Positions 13,344 to 25,024 of a stretch of DNA of 35,226 bases are shown in pieces. The stretch spans positions 1-35,226 of the forward strand of contig JAIRQO010000006.1 of assembly GCA_031256435.1 (NCBI GenBank). The letters are read 5' to 3'. Made by a program: the position numbers and the translations under genes. The notes beneath the pieces were generated by a model. The model did not search any database and was not told the origin of the DNA. It was given only the letters and a program-made list of their open reading frames with translations. Positions within the stretch are counted from its first letter, which is position 1. Each line of letters opens with the position of its first letter. This DNA is from Cellulomonadaceae bacterium (lineage in GTDB: Bacteria > Actinomycetota > Actinomycetes > Actinomycetales > Cellulomonadaceae).

Positions 13344-14417
13344 TCACACCGTGATGACGTCCAAAGGCATCGACGAATCTACGCCGATAGTGAGCGCTGA
13401 GGGGCTGACCCCTGCTCGCGCTACCGCGGAACCCAACGCCGCAATCATGGCGCCGTTGTCCGTGCAGTAGCGAATGGGCGGGATCCGCACGGTGATGCCA
13501 GCGGCAGCGCCACGCTCTGCTGCCATCTGGCGCAGTTGCGAGTTGGCTGAGAATCCGCCGCCGATCACCAGCGTGTCCACGCCGTGGCGCTGACAGGCGG
13601 CCAGCGTTTTTGCGGTCAGTACGTCCACCACGGCCTCGGCAAAGGAAGCGGCAATGTCCGGCACGTTGAGTGCGCGGCCAGCATCCGTCTCTGCCTCCAC
13701 GTAGCGGGCCACAGCGGTTTTCAGTCCGCTGAAGGAGAAGTCATAGGCGTGCGTGTCCTTGTACTTGGGCGCCGTTAGGCCCCTCGGGAACCGAATGGCG
13801 TGCGGATTGCCCTGCCGGGCTAATGCGTCCACGTGCGGTCCGCCGGGATACGGCAGACCGAGGAGCCTTCCTACCTTGTCAAAGGCCTCGCCCGCAGCAT
13901 CGTCGAGCGTTTGCCCCAGTTCTTCCACATCCGTGGCAATGTCTCGGATCAGCAAGAGCGACGAATGACCTCCGGACACCACCAGCGCCATGACCTTCTC
14001 CGGAAAGGGCCCGTGGACCAATTGGTCAACGCACGCATGCCCAATGACGTGATTCACGCCCCAGAGCGGGTTGCCGAGTGCGAGGGCCAGGGACTTGGCG
14101 GCCGTGACCCCCATGGTGAGGGAACCCACCAAGCCTGGCCCTGAGGCCACGGCAATCCCGTCTACGTCAGATAGGGTCACCTTGGCTTCGGTCAGTGCTG
14201 CCTGAATGGTGGGGACCAGGGACTCCAGATGCGCCCGCGAGGCGATCTCCGGAATGATGCCCCCGTACCGCGCGTACTCGTCCATGGAACTTGCGGTGAC
14301 GTCCGCCAGGAGGGTGTTCCCGCGCACCAGCGCTACGCCGGTTTCATCACAGGTGGACTCGATTCCGAGGATAAGGGGGTCTTGCCGCGCGCTTGGATCG
14401 TTCAGAGGCGATGTCAT
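13344..14417 (-). CDS. tsaD: tRNA t6A37 threonylcarbamoyltransferase subunit TsaD
   Basis: 357 residues. TsaD transfers the threonylcarbamoyl group to A37 of ANN-decoding tRNAs, with TsaB, TsaC and TsaE. The sequence shows [16 protein letters not shown] at the start, [11 protein letters not shown] with the metal-binding Hxxx[11 protein letters not shown], and [18 protein letters not shown]. The late [12 protein letters not shown] is the nucleotide-binding loop. ATG 14417 has a GATACT -10-like element six bases upstream, so it may have its own leaderless promoter besides read-through from tsaB. It follows sseA by 111 bp. Confidence 0.96.
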   Translation of the reverse strand: MTSPLNDPSARQDPLILGIESTCDETGVALVRGNTLLADVTASSMDEYARYGGIIPEIASRAHLESLVPTIQAALTEAKVTLSDVDGIAVASGPGLVGSLTMGVTAAKSLALALGNPLWGVNHVIGHACVDQLVHGPFPEKVMALVVSGGHSSLLLIRDIATDVEELGQTLDDAAGEAFDKVGRLLGLPYPGGPHVDALARQGNPHAIRFPRGLTAPKYKDTHAYDFSFSGLKTAVARYVEAETDAGRALNVPDIAASFAEAVVDVLTAKTLAACQRHGVDTLVIGGGFSANSQLRQMAAERGAAAGITVRIPPIRYCTDNGAMIAALGSAVARAGVSPSALTIGVDSSMPLDVITV

Positions 14418-14528
14418 AGGTCAAGTATCCCTGATGGGCGGTTTCGACCGCCGCGCCTGGCGGCGCTGGCTCAACCACCCGGCTAGGGTGCCTCGGCGTG
14501 GTGGGCGTCAACGCAGGTGGGCGTCTCC

Positions 14529-15512
14529 TTAGCTCCGCGTGGGATCTGGACCCGTGGCTACGGGCCGGGAGGGATCGTTGCACCACTGGCTCCAGGAACC
14601 GGTGTAGACCGCGCTGGGGTGTCCAATGATGGCCAGGGCCGCCACCTGGTGCGAAGCCGTCACGCCAGATCCGCAGTACACGCCGATTTTCTTTCCGCCG
14701 AGTGCGTAGTGGGCATCGAACCGAGCATGCAGTTCCTCGTCAGACCGGAACAGTCCGTCCCGAGTCAGATTGTGGCCCGTGGGGGCGGACACCGCTCCGG
14801 GAATATGCCCCGCTACGGGATCAATCGGTTCTACGTCTCCGCGATACCGCGCACCACCGCGCGCATCAAAGAGAATGGATTCCCCTGAAGCGTTTCCGGC
14901 GGCGTACTGTGCGGCATCATCCGCATCCAGCACGGGCATCTGCCCGGGGGCACACACCACGTCCCCAGGCTCGGCAATGACCTCTCCGGAATCAATGCGG
15001 TGCCCGCTGATCTCCCACTCGTCAAGTCCTCCATCGAGGATGCGCACCGTTCCGGAACCTCCAGCGCCGGAACCTCCGGCGTCCGCACCATCGGAGCCGG
15101 AACCCCCAGCGCCGGAACCCCCAGCGCCCAGGCCCATGTATTTCAGCAGCCACCAGGCGCGCGCCGCTGCCACGCCGCCGATGGAGTCATACACCACCAC
15201 GTTCGAGTCCTGGCGCACACCCCAGCGCCGGGCCGCTTCCTGGAAATCCTCAGTGGCTGGCAGGGGATGGCGTCCTCCAGCGGCGGAGGGTGGCGCCGCT
15301 AACTCCTGGTCCATGTCCACAAATACGGCACCCGGGATGTGGCCGGTGAGGTAATCGGCATGGCCGTGATAGTCCAGCGTGGTGGGTGAGGGCAACTCCC
15401 AACGCACATCCAATACCAACGGCGCGCCCTCGCTCGGGTCCGTGCCGTGGTTGTCTAACTCGGCGGCCAACTCGGCCACGGTGATGAGCACGTTCTCCCG
15501 CGTGCTGGTCAT
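14529..15512 (-). CDS. rhodanese-type sulfurtransferase (SseA-like)
   Basis: 327 residues, two rhodanese domains as in thiosulfate or 3-mercaptopyruvate sulfurtransferases. The first domain (about 1-130) has SNVVVYDSIGG instead of a catalytic cysteine; the second carries GVYCGSGVTASHQV with Cys280 in the CGSGVT loop usual for these enzymes. Between the domains is a glycine-rich run with GAGGSG and DAGGSG repeats coded by short tandem repeats near 15056-15140. Its ATG overlaps the rimI stop (ATGA), so it is co-translated with rimI and tsaB. Its presence inside the tsa unit is unusual and might link sulfur transfer to tRNA modification, which is only a guess. Confidence 0.85.
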   Translation of the reverse strand: MTSTRENVLITVAELAAELDNHGTDPSEGAPLVLDVRWELPSPTTLDYHGHADYLTGHIPGAVFVDMDQELAAPPSAAGGRHPLPATEDFQEAARRWGVRQDSNVVVYDSIGGVAAARAWWLLKYMGLGAGGSGAGGSGSDGADAGGSGAGGSGTVRILDGGLDEWEISGHRIDSGEVIAEPGDVVCAPGQMPVLDADDAAQYAAGNASGESILFDARGGARYRGDVEPIDPVAGHIPGAVSAPTGHNLTRDGLFRSDEELHARFDAHYALGGKKIGVYCGSGVTASHQVAALAIIGHPSAVYTGSWSQWCNDPSRPVATGPDPTRS

Positions 15513-16066
15513 GTCAGGCTCCTTTGCATCGTGAACGCGTCCCCGCCGTCCCCCTGATAGTAGCCGCGCCTCAGGCCAATACGGTGGAAGCCGAGGGATT
15601 CGTACAAGGTCAACGCCGCGCGATTGGTGGTGGCCACTTCCAAGAGGACCTCGTCGGCGCCGGTTTCCCGCGCGTGGTCCAGCAGGTGGTTCATGAGCGA
15701 TTGTCCAATCCCACTGCGCTGCTGATTGCGCCGCACCCCGAGCGTGATCACCTCCGCCGTGCTGTAGAGGCATTGAATACCTCCGTAGCCCGTCACCAAG
15801 GCGGGAGTCCCCGCGTGATCGTCGCGGGGCAAGGCAGCATCAACCGGGCACACAGCATCGACGAGTCCCGCTGTGTGAGCCGTACCCACAGCATCAACCG
15901 AGCCCACAGCATCAACCGAGCCCACAGCATCGACGACGAAATACGAGCCCGACGCCCCCAGGTAGTCCCGCATTGCCCTTTCGCTCCACGCATCCGCTCC
16001 AAACAGGTCGCGTTCCAGTTCCATGACCTGGGGCATATCCTCAAGCGTCAAGGGGCGCACCGTCAT
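15509..16066 (-). CDS. rimI: ribosomal protein S18-alanine N-acetyltransferase RimI
   Basis: 185 residues, GNAT fold. It acetylates ribosomal protein S18 and sits next to tsaB and tsaD in many bacteria. The start MTVRPLTLEDMPQVMELE, the acetyl-CoA loop RNQQRSGIGQSLMNHLL and the ending NRAALTLYESLGFHRIGLR are typical. Between about residues 45 and 85 lies a lineage-specific insert of SVDAVG-type repeats coded by 18-bp tandem units near 15880-15945. The ATG overlaps the tsaB stop (ATGA). Family members are usually about 150 residues, so the excess is the insert. Confidence 0.92.
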   Translation of the reverse strand: MTVRPLTLEDMPQVMELERDLFGADAWSERAMRDYLGASGSYFVVDAVGSVDAVGSVDAVGTAHTAGLVDAVCPVDAALPRDDHAGTPALVTGYGGIQCLYSTAEVITLGVRRNQQRSGIGQSLMNHLLDHARETGADEVLLEVATTNRAALTLYESLGFHRIGLRRGYYQGDGGDAFTMQRSLT

Positions 16067-16953
16067 TGTGACGTCCCAGTGGCGGGCACCACGCGCGCGA
16101 CTCCGGGATCAATATCCGGACGGCGAAGATAAAGCGGCTCGGACGGTTGGTCAACTCCGCCCGCGTTGCGGCGAATCGCTATCGTTGCCAGGAGACTGGG
16201 GTCTGGAGTGAGGGGAGTAAACGGTTGATCACTTGCGCTGTGAGTCCCCCACACGTCGGCATATAACGCAGCACCAGCGCCCACCACGGTGATCCCGCCT
16301 ACTGCAGCAGCGTCGCCGGCCCCCGCCGCGGCATCGCCCGCAGCCGCACCTCCGTCCGCAGCCGCACCTCCGTCCACAGCGTCGCCATCCAGCACAGCCG
16401 AACCATCCGGCACAGCCGCACCATCCAGCATCGCAGCCACCTCTGCCGCCGATCCCACGGCAGGGCCAGCGATGACGCGCGGGCACGGAATCCTTCCGGG
16501 AATCACCGTCCCTCCGGGCGCCACAGGGACCATGCGGGTGGTTGCGGCGAGGAGCGCCGCGTAGCGCGCCCAATACACTTCCTTGCGCCGAGCATCAGCC
16601 ACTACCAGAATCTCGCTGCCCTCCGTCAGGCCACCGCGAATCACTGCTTCATACGCCATGGCGTCCAGGCTGGGAACGCCCCATACGGGAATATCCAACG
16701 CCATGCCCATGACGCGCGCGGCCACAATTCCCACGCGCAGTCCGGTGTACGGTGCGGGCCCCGTGCCTACGGCAATAGCAGTCAGGTCCTTCACCCCAAT
16801 GGTGGCTTCGCCCAGCAGTTCCGCGATGAGCGGTGTGAGGAGTTCGGCGTGTTGACGCCTCCCAGGAATCACCCGGTGGGCCAGCGGGCTGCCGGAATCG
16901 TCAACAACAGAACAGGCAATAGCGGCGGAGGTATCAATGGCAAGAATAGGCAT
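16063..16953 (-). CDS. tsaB: t6A biosynthesis protein TsaB
   Basis: 296 residues, an ASKHA-fold protein that partners TsaD. It opens with PILAIDTSAAIACSVVD and has TAIAVGTGPAPYTGLRVGI and LVVADARRKEVYWARY, all typical of TsaB. Residues about 175-220 form a low-complexity alanine, glycine and aspartate run (DGGAAADGGAAAGDAA) coded by 15-bp tandem repeats near 16310-16440; it is not part of the family. ATG 16953 is chosen over upstream codons because of homology and the TACAGT at 16960-16965 (minus strand). It heads a unit tsaB-rimI-sseA, with tsaD next. Confidence 0.95.
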   Translation of the reverse strand: MPILAIDTSAAIACSVVDDSGSPLAHRVIPGRRQHAELLTPLIAELLGEATIGVKDLTAIAVGTGPAPYTGLRVGIVAARVMGMALDIPVWGVPSLDAMAYEAVIRGGLTEGSEILVVADARRKEVYWARYAALLAATTRMVPVAPGGTVIPGRIPCPRVIAGPAVGSAAEVAAMLDGAAVPDGSAVLDGDAVDGGAAADGGAAAGDAAAGAGDAAAVGGITVVGAGAALYADVWGTHSASDQPFTPLTPDPSLLATIAIRRNAGGVDQPSEPLYLRRPDIDPGVARVVPATGTSQ

Positions 16954-16959
16954 GGTGCC

Positions 16960-16965
16960 ACTGTA
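16960..16965 (-). promoter_or_regulatory. tsaB leaderless -10 element
   Basis: TACAGT on the minus strand, six bases before ATG 16953, with no ribosome binding site between them. Confidence 0.6.
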
Positions 16966-17029
16966 CCGGGTGGGGGTGATACGAACAGTGCGGGTTCTGA
17001 ACAGTGCGGGCTCTGAACAGTGTGCGCCT

Positions 17030-17332
17030 TTAGGAAGCGCGAGCCGCCACCGCGTTGTCACGAGCCATCAGGATGACCGAACGCTCGTCCTCCGAGAGGC
17101 CGCCCCATACGCCATACGGTTCGCGCACACGCAGAGACTGCTCGCGGCACTGCACCATGACATCGCAGGTGTGACAAATAGCCTTGGCACTCTCAGCCCT
17201 GCGCCTGCGGGTAGATCCACGCTCCCCTTCGGGGTGGAAGAACAAGGTGTCATCTGCGTCTCGGCATTGTCCCTGGTACTGCCACTCCCACAGCTCCATC
17301 ACTGGTCCGGGAAGGCGTGAGATTTCCGTCAT
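17030..17332 (-). CDS. WhiB-family iron-sulfur transcription factor (WhiB2/WhmD type)
   Basis: 100 residues. The four cluster-binding cysteines are C23, C53, C56 and C62 (CX29CX2CX5C), followed by GVWGG at 74-78, the family signature, and a basic C-terminus for DNA contact. WhiB proteins bind a [4Fe-4S] cluster and the sigma factor to control transcription; the WhiB2/WhmD subgroup is linked to cell division. Its ATG 17332 is preceded by TAGAGT seven bases upstream. The gene is divergent from the merR-type gene at 17558, with 225 bp between them. Confidence 0.93.
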   Translation of the reverse strand: MTEISRLPGPVMELWEWQYQGQCRDADDTLFFHPEGERGSTRRRRAESAKAICHTCDVMVQCREQSLRVREPYGVWGGLSEDERSVILMARDNAVAARAS

Positions 17333-17339
17333 GAGCGCG

Positions 17340-17369
17340 ACTCTACCAAGCGAGTCATAGATTGTTCAA
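17340..17369 (-). promoter_or_regulatory. whiB promoter (leaderless)
   Basis: Minus-strand -35 TTGAAC (17364-17369), 18-bp spacer, -10 TAGAGT (17340-17345), then seven bases to ATG 17332. The remaining 17370-17557 holds no gene; I see only short inverted words such as GAATG and CATTC near 17415-17445. Confidence 0.65.
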
Positions 17370-17557
17370 CCCCCAATATCGTTTCAGTTCAGCACCAGTG
17401 GTCCGCAGGCCAGTGAATGCCTCAAAAATTCGTGAAAATCTCATTCATGCCGGGTGACCTGCAATGACACAGATCAGGACAAAACGGACATGAGGTAAAC
17501 CGCGCCAGCGTCTGCCCTGAGCGGGCGAGGCGTGAATCGCGCCGGGAGAATCGAGTC

Positions 17558-18898
17558 ATGAACTCAGCGCGCCCGCCTCACGGGGAGGACGGAACCACGG
17601 CAGCACCCGCCCTTGCCGTGGCAGCCGTGGCGCGCCGTTTGGGGGTGGCGCCAGCCACCTTGCGCACGTGGGATCGCCGGTACGGCCTCGGTCCCAGTGA
17701 GCGTGCGGCGGGATCGCATCGCCGCTACAACGCTGAGGATGTTGCCCGGCTCTTTGTGATGCGCCAACTCACTTTGGACGGAGTGGCCCCGGTTGATGCC
17801 GCACGCGTGGCCATCGAGACGCACTCTGCGGAACTGGCCACCGCAGCGTCCATTGCCGGACCAGCCTTCCCCAGTGCCCTGTCCGCGGTCCACTCGGACG
17901 CCGTGTCTTCCCCGTCCGCAGCCACCGACCCCAGCGCCGCAACGTCCAGCGCAGCCTCCACGCATCCCGTGACCCCGGCAGGTCAGCCCGATGAATCCGG
18001 TCAGCCACGTGTGCAATCAGGCCGCCCGTATCTGCGTGCTATTCAAGGAGGCGGTGGGCATCGCGCTATCACCGTTTATTCCGACGACGAACCAGTTCCC
18101 GAGCCACCCGCACGCGGAACCACCTCCCTCCCGGCTGGGCGCGCCACACCCAACGCCCAGGCCGCAACCCCGCCGTCAAGCTCGCCCACACACCCGCCCA
18201 CCACAACACACCAAGCGGCGGGAGGACACGGCCATGCATCGTCGTCAGCCTCGGAACGCACCGCCGCCGCTATTGACGCCGCGCTGCTGTATGACGAGGC
18301 AGCCTGTGCTGCGGCGCTGCGTATTGAACCTGAGGATGATCCGGGTTCCTGGTGGACGGATGTGGTCAGCCCGGCGCTGCATCGCATTGGGCAGCGCACC
18401 ATCCTGGGTGCGCCGGGTGAGGTTCCGGAAATGGTGCTGGCTAGCGCGGCGCTCGCGGCTCTGCGGAGTTTCATTGCGGACCACAACGAGGCGCAGATTG
18501 CTGCGGGAAACCCGCCAGCCACTCACCCCAGCCGAATGCGCAATATTGTGCTGATCTTCGCGCCACCGGATGAGACCATCCCCCTAGCCGCACACGCCCT
18601 CGCGGCGGCACTCGTGACAGGCGGCGCAACGGTACGAATAGTGACCGGGCCAGCCAGCGCGCGGCGTGCCGTGGAGTTGGTGACCATGGTGCGTCCTGCG
18701 GCGGTGGTGGTGGCCACCATGCTCGCGCATCCGGACCTCGGCGTAGTCAACGCTATTCACAATGAGTTTGAGGATTTGCCCTTATTGGTCAGCCTTAGGC
18801 GTGAGGCGAGTACCGAGCAGATACCGCTGGCGGCCAGTGTGCAACGTGTGCGCACGGTTCAGGGATTGATTCACGAAGTTCTGGACATCGTGCAGTAA
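17558..18898 (+). CDS. MerR-family regulator with B12-binding-like domain
   Basis: 446 residues. Residues about 18-85 form a MerR winged helix-turn-helix: VAAVARRLGVAPATLRTWDR, SHRRYNAEDVARLFVMRQL. Then comes a long proline, alanine and serine linker (about 95-235). The C-terminal part has the helical bundle and Rossmann-like domain of B12-sensing MerR proteins (VLIFAPPDETIPLAAHAL, GATVRIVTGPASARRAVEL), but the DxHxxG cobalamin ligand motif is missing, so it may not bind B12. The target is unknown. The stop is 21 bp before guaB, which has its own -10 box. Confidence 0.82.
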   Translation: MNSARPPHGEDGTTAAPALAVAAVARRLGVAPATLRTWDRRYGLGPSERAAGSHRRYNAEDVARLFVMRQLTLDGVAPVDAARVAIETHSAELATAASIAGPAFPSALSAVHSDAVSSPSAATDPSAATSSAASTHPVTPAGQPDESGQPRVQSGRPYLRAIQGGGGHRAITVYSDDEPVPEPPARGTTSLPAGRATPNAQAATPPSSSPTHPPTTTHQAAGGHGHASSSASERTAAAIDAALLYDEAACAAALRIEPEDDPGSWWTDVVSPALHRIGQRTILGAPGEVPEMVLASAALAALRSFIADHNEAQIAAGNPPATHPSRMRNIVLIFAPPDETIPLAAHALAAALVTGGATVRIVTGPASARRAVELVTMVRPAAVVVATMLAHPDLGVVNAIHNEFEDLPLLVSLRREASTEQIPLAASVQRVRTVQGLIHEVLDIVQ

Positions 18899-21153
<2,255 letters not shown>

Positions 21154-21390
21154 CATTGTCCTCCTGTTCACCCTGAACTTCCAGTGCCTTGACCCTAACC
21201 AGAACCACTGATATGAACTCATGGCCCGAGGTGGATCGTCGCCCTCACATCACCAATTCGCGTGGATTCGCCGAAGGTACCTGCTGCTTACTCCCGGCAA
21301 TGCCACTCTCTGACGCTATGCCAGGGGTGTGATATGAACCTGACTCGGCACGTCGCCGCTCGTATCACCCCCGTAGGTTACGCTGGTCAG

Positions 21391-22515
21391 GTGAGCAATG
21401 AGATTGAGATTGGCCGCTCCAAACGCGGACGCAGGGCGTATTCGTTCGACGATATTGCGGTGGTGCCATCACGGCGGACGCGAGACCCGGAGGATGTGTC
21501 CACGCAGTGGCAGATTGATGCGTACCAGTTTGAGTTGCCCATCATGAACGCTCCCATCGATTCCGTGTCAAGCCCGGATACATGCGTACTCATGGGGCAA
21601 CTGGGAGGGTTGGGAATCCTGGACCTTGAGGGCCTGTGGACACGGTATGAGGACCCTCAGCCGCTGCTCAACGAGATTGCGGACCTGCCCGAGGAAGCCG
21701 CCACCCCGCGGATGCAGGAGATTTATTCCGAACCCATCAAGCCGGAACTCATCACCCAGCGTTTGAAGGAACTCCGCGCCGCCGGCGTGACCGTGGCGGG
21801 ATCACTCAGCCCGGGACACACCCAGGAGCACTATAAAACGGTGCTGTCCGCTGGGGTGGATATCTTTGTCATTCGAGGCAACACGGTGTCCGCTGAGCAC
21901 GTGACCACCCGTGGTGAGCCGCTGAACCTCAAGCGTTTCATCTACGAGTTGGACGTCCCCGTCATCGTTGGAGGGGCAGCGAGTTACACGGCTGCCCTGC
22001 ACTTGATGCGCACTGGCGCCGCAGGCATCCTGGTGGGGTTTGGTGGGGGAGCCGCCTCCTCCACACGGGAGACGCTCGGCATTCACGCCCCTATGGCCAC
22101 CGCCGTGAGTGACGTGGCCGAGGCACGCCGTGATTATCTGGACGAATCTGGTGGGCGCTACGTTCACGTCATCGCTGACGGAGCCGTGGGGAGATCCGGG
22201 GACATTGTCAAGGCCATCGCCATTGGCGCAGATGCGGTGATGCTCGGGGCGGCACTCGCCCGCGCTGAAGAAGCCCCCGGCCAGGGATGGTTGTGGGGCT
22301 CGGAAGGGCACCACCCGGCCGTACCGTCTGGCCGCCGAGTCCACGTGGGAACCGTGGCCACCACCCAGGAAATTCTCCAGGGCCCGGTGGGACACGCAGA
22401 CGGCACTACCAACCTGATGGGCGCCCTCCAACGCGCCATGGCCACCTGCGGCTTTGCTGACCTCAAAGCGTTCCAGCGCGCGGACGTGGTGGTGGCGCCG
22501 TACCAGGCCAGATAA
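21391..22515 (+). CDS. guaB3: GuaB3-type IMP dehydrogenase-related protein
   Basis: 374 residues from GTG 21391. It has the barrel (RAYSFDDIAVVPSRRT) and the GGG phosphate loop of IMP dehydrogenases but no CBS domains. At the place of the catalytic cysteine it has IRGNTVSAEHVTTRGEPL, with no cysteine, the usual GuaB3 form. In mycobacteria GuaB3 is not an active IMP dehydrogenase and its role is open. The start is the GTG preceded by TAGGTT (21374-21379), possibly a leaderless promoter. ptsI starts 5 bp after its stop, so the two are probably one transcription unit. Confidence 0.88.
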   Translation: MSNEIEIGRSKRGRRAYSFDDIAVVPSRRTRDPEDVSTQWQIDAYQFELPIMNAPIDSVSSPDTCVLMGQLGGLGILDLEGLWTRYEDPQPLLNEIADLPEEAATPRMQEIYSEPIKPELITQRLKELRAAGVTVAGSLSPGHTQEHYKTVLSAGVDIFVIRGNTVSAEHVTTRGEPLNLKRFIYELDVPVIVGGAASYTAALHLMRTGAAGILVGFGGGAASSTRETLGIHAPMATAVSDVAEARRDYLDESGGRYVHVIADGAVGRSGDIVKAIAIGADAVMLGAALARAEEAPGQGWLWGSEGHHPAVPSGRRVHVGTVATTQEILQGPVGHADGTTNLMGALQRAMATCGFADLKAFQRADVVVAPYQAR

Positions 22516-22520
22516 CTCCC

Positions 22521-24716
22521 ATGTGCAGCGCAACATTCACCGGAGTGGGGGTAGGACGCGGGATTGCCATTGGTCCCGTGGCCACCGTGCATCCGCCTCC
22601 CGTGGTGTCGTTGCTGCCCACCGGAGCGGGTGCCTCCAGTGACCCCGGCGTAATTGCGCCTGCCTTTGCTGCCGTGTCCGCTCGGCTCATGGCGCGCGCC
22701 CAGCAAGCACGTATTGCTGCCGGTCAGGATGTGGAGGCGCTGCGCGGCTCGCTCGACGAGCAGGGTGGGTTAGGTATTCCCGGGTCCGTACCGGCACCTG
22801 GGGCGCAGCGCCTGACAACACAGCCTGCTGGGGCACAGCATCCTGGGACACAACCTCCTGGGACACAGCGTTCCGGGGCAGAGGCCGCCATCAGCGCACC
22901 TCCCCTCCATAGCGCCTCACGCGAGTGGCTCCCGCCAGCACAACCCTCCACGGTGGCCTCTCCCCAGGGCGTGACCCACGCGGCAGACACCATTGCGGAC
23001 ATGCTTCAGGCCACCGCTGAGATGGCCCAAGATCACGTGCTGATTGATGAGGCGGAACGCCGCGTGAAGGCGGGGGAGAGCCCGGCACAAGCGGTGGATC
23101 AAACCATTGCACGGTTCATCACGGCGTTCACAGCTGCTGGTGGGTATCTCGCAGAGCGCGTGACGGACTTGAAGAGCATCCGGGATAGGGTGGTGGCCGA
23201 ACTCCTCGGTGTACCAGAACCGGGCGTGCCGCTCCTCACAGAACCGAGTGTGGTGGTGGGGATGGATCTCTCCCCAGCGGATACCGCAGCCATGGACGTG
23301 CGCCATGTGATGGCCATTGTCACTGAGCAAGGCGGGCCCACGGGTCATACCGCCATCATTGCCAGGCAACTGGGAATCGCCTGTGTGGTGCGAGCCACCG
23401 GGATTTTTGATGCCGTCCATGACGGCGATCAGGTGGCCGTGGATGCCGCCGCCGATGAGGTGATCCTCAATCCTTCCGATGAGTTGCACCGCATTGCAGC
23501 TGAGCGCATTGAGGCCCAGCGGGACCTTGAGACTGATGTAGAACCGGGTTCCACCAGGGACGGCTCACCCGTGGTGCTGCTGGCCAATATTGGAACGCCG
23601 AGTGACGGTGAACGCGCAGCCATGACCGCTGCGGAAGGGGTGGGCCTGTTCCGCACGGAAGTGCTGTACTTGGACCGAGCCACGGAGCCAACTTTCACCG
23701 AACAGGTGGAGGCTTATGAACGGGTGTTGGAGGCGTTCCGGCCCGGCCTGCGCGGCCCCGCAGGGATTGATGCTGTTCGACGAGGCGGCATGGTGTTCCC
23801 GGACGGGTTTGTGTACGGGGAACGCAAGGTGACCATCCGAACGCTGGACGCCGGGGCGGACAAACCGCTGCCGTTCATCGAGCAACCTCACGAGGACAAC
23901 CCGGCACTGGGGATGCGGGGATATCGCCTGGTGCGCCGCGGACACGAGTTGCTGGCCACGCAGTTGAAGGCCATTGCCGAGGCTGCTCGACGGACGGATT
24001 CGGAACCGTGGGTCATGGCACCCATGGTGTCCACCGTGGACGAGGCTCGCGCCTTCGTAGCCCTCGCCCACGAGTGCGGCCTAGGAAGCCCCGCTCCTGC
24101 GCCCGCTGAGCATCGTGAGGGTGATGTTCCCCCCTCCCATACCCCTGCGAGCCACGATTCCCCCACCCGTCATCCTGCGGGCCCCGATTCCCCCACCCGT
24201 CATCCTGCGGGCCACGCAGTGGCCACGCAGGATCTCCCCGCACCCGCCATGCTGGGCGTCATGATCGAGGTCCCGGCCGCAGCGCTCCTAGCCGAGGAGA
24301 TTTTCAAGGAAGTGGACTTTGTGTCCATCGGTACCAATGATCTTGCTCAATACGCCATGGCTGCGGATCGCTCGTCGGGGTCACTCACAGACCTCTTAGA
24401 CCCGTTCCAACCCGCAGTACTCCGCCTGATTTCCTCCGTAGCACAAGCCGGGATTGCCGCCGGCAAACCCATGGGAGTGTGTGGTGAATCTGCCAGCCAT
24501 CCGCTGATGGCCATGGTGTTGGTGGGGATGGGAATCGGCGGCCTCTCGATGGCCGCAGGAGCGCTTCCTGGAGTGCGCTTTGCACTGCGGCGCCATGACA
24601 GGGATACGTGCGCCGCGATGGCCGCCGCCGCGCTGGCAGCAACCTCCGCTGAGGAGGCCCGCGAGGCCGTCCGTGCCCTCGCTAATCCGTACGTACTCGC
24701 CACGCTTGCGCTGTAA
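22521..24716 (+). CDS. ptsI: phosphoenolpyruvate-protein phosphotransferase (enzyme I)
   Basis: 731 residues against about 560-575 for normal enzyme I. Enzyme I passes the phosphate of PEP to HPr in the sugar phosphotransferase system. The active histidine is His276 in GGPTGHTAIIAR; the PEP-binding domain shows EGVGLFRTEVLYLDR, ALGMRGYRLV, and GVCGESASHPL with the active cysteine. Two low-complexity inserts explain the extra length: one near residues 75-150 (GTQPPGTQRSG and similar), the other near 530-575 (two copies of a 30-bp repeat coding DSPTRHPAG). No ptsH follows. It is probably functional, since all motifs are kept. Confidence 0.9.
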   Translation: MCSATFTGVGVGRGIAIGPVATVHPPPVVSLLPTGAGASSDPGVIAPAFAAVSARLMARAQQARIAAGQDVEALRGSLDEQGGLGIPGSVPAPGAQRLTTQPAGAQHPGTQPPGTQRSGAEAAISAPPLHSASREWLPPAQPSTVASPQGVTHAADTIADMLQATAEMAQDHVLIDEAERRVKAGESPAQAVDQTIARFITAFTAAGGYLAERVTDLKSIRDRVVAELLGVPEPGVPLLTEPSVVVGMDLSPADTAAMDVRHVMAIVTEQGGPTGHTAIIARQLGIACVVRATGIFDAVHDGDQVAVDAAADEVILNPSDELHRIAAERIEAQRDLETDVEPGSTRDGSPVVLLANIGTPSDGERAAMTAAEGVGLFRTEVLYLDRATEPTFTEQVEAYERVLEAFRPGLRGPAGIDAVRRGGMVFPDGFVYGERKVTIRTLDAGADKPLPFIEQPHEDNPALGMRGYRLVRRGHELLATQLKAIAEAARRTDSEPWVMAPMVSTVDEARAFVALAHECGLGSPAPAPAEHREGDVPPSHTPASHDSPTRHPAGPDSPTRHPAGHAVATQDLPAPAMLGVMIEVPAAALLAEEIFKEVDFVSIGTNDLAQYAMAADRSSGSLTDLLDPFQPAVLRLISSVAQAGIAAGKPMGVCGESASHPLMAMVLVGMGIGGLSMAAGALPGVRFALRRHDRDTCAAMAAAALAATSAEEAREAVRALANPYVLATLAL

Positions 24717-25024
24717 ACTCAGAACCGTTAGCCGATTGTGACCTAGGTCTCATCATTCCGCTGACCTGCGGCTTTACCCGCAACATCACGAGAAATTGCC
24801 CAATTGTCCGGTTCAAGCGGTGTTCGCCGCAGATTCTGGGAAACGTGACCCTCGCCACAGGTGTACTCTCTAATTAGCGCCCGGAGTTCGCGGGTTGCAA
24901 CGGTTCCTGATGACACAACGGCGTGAGCGTCAGGAATCCTTGTAACCCCGGCCCGGGCCCTTTCGCGTCTCGTCCTGACACGCCACCTCTCGTCGCACAC
25001 CCGTGCCATGACGCGCCCTCGCAA

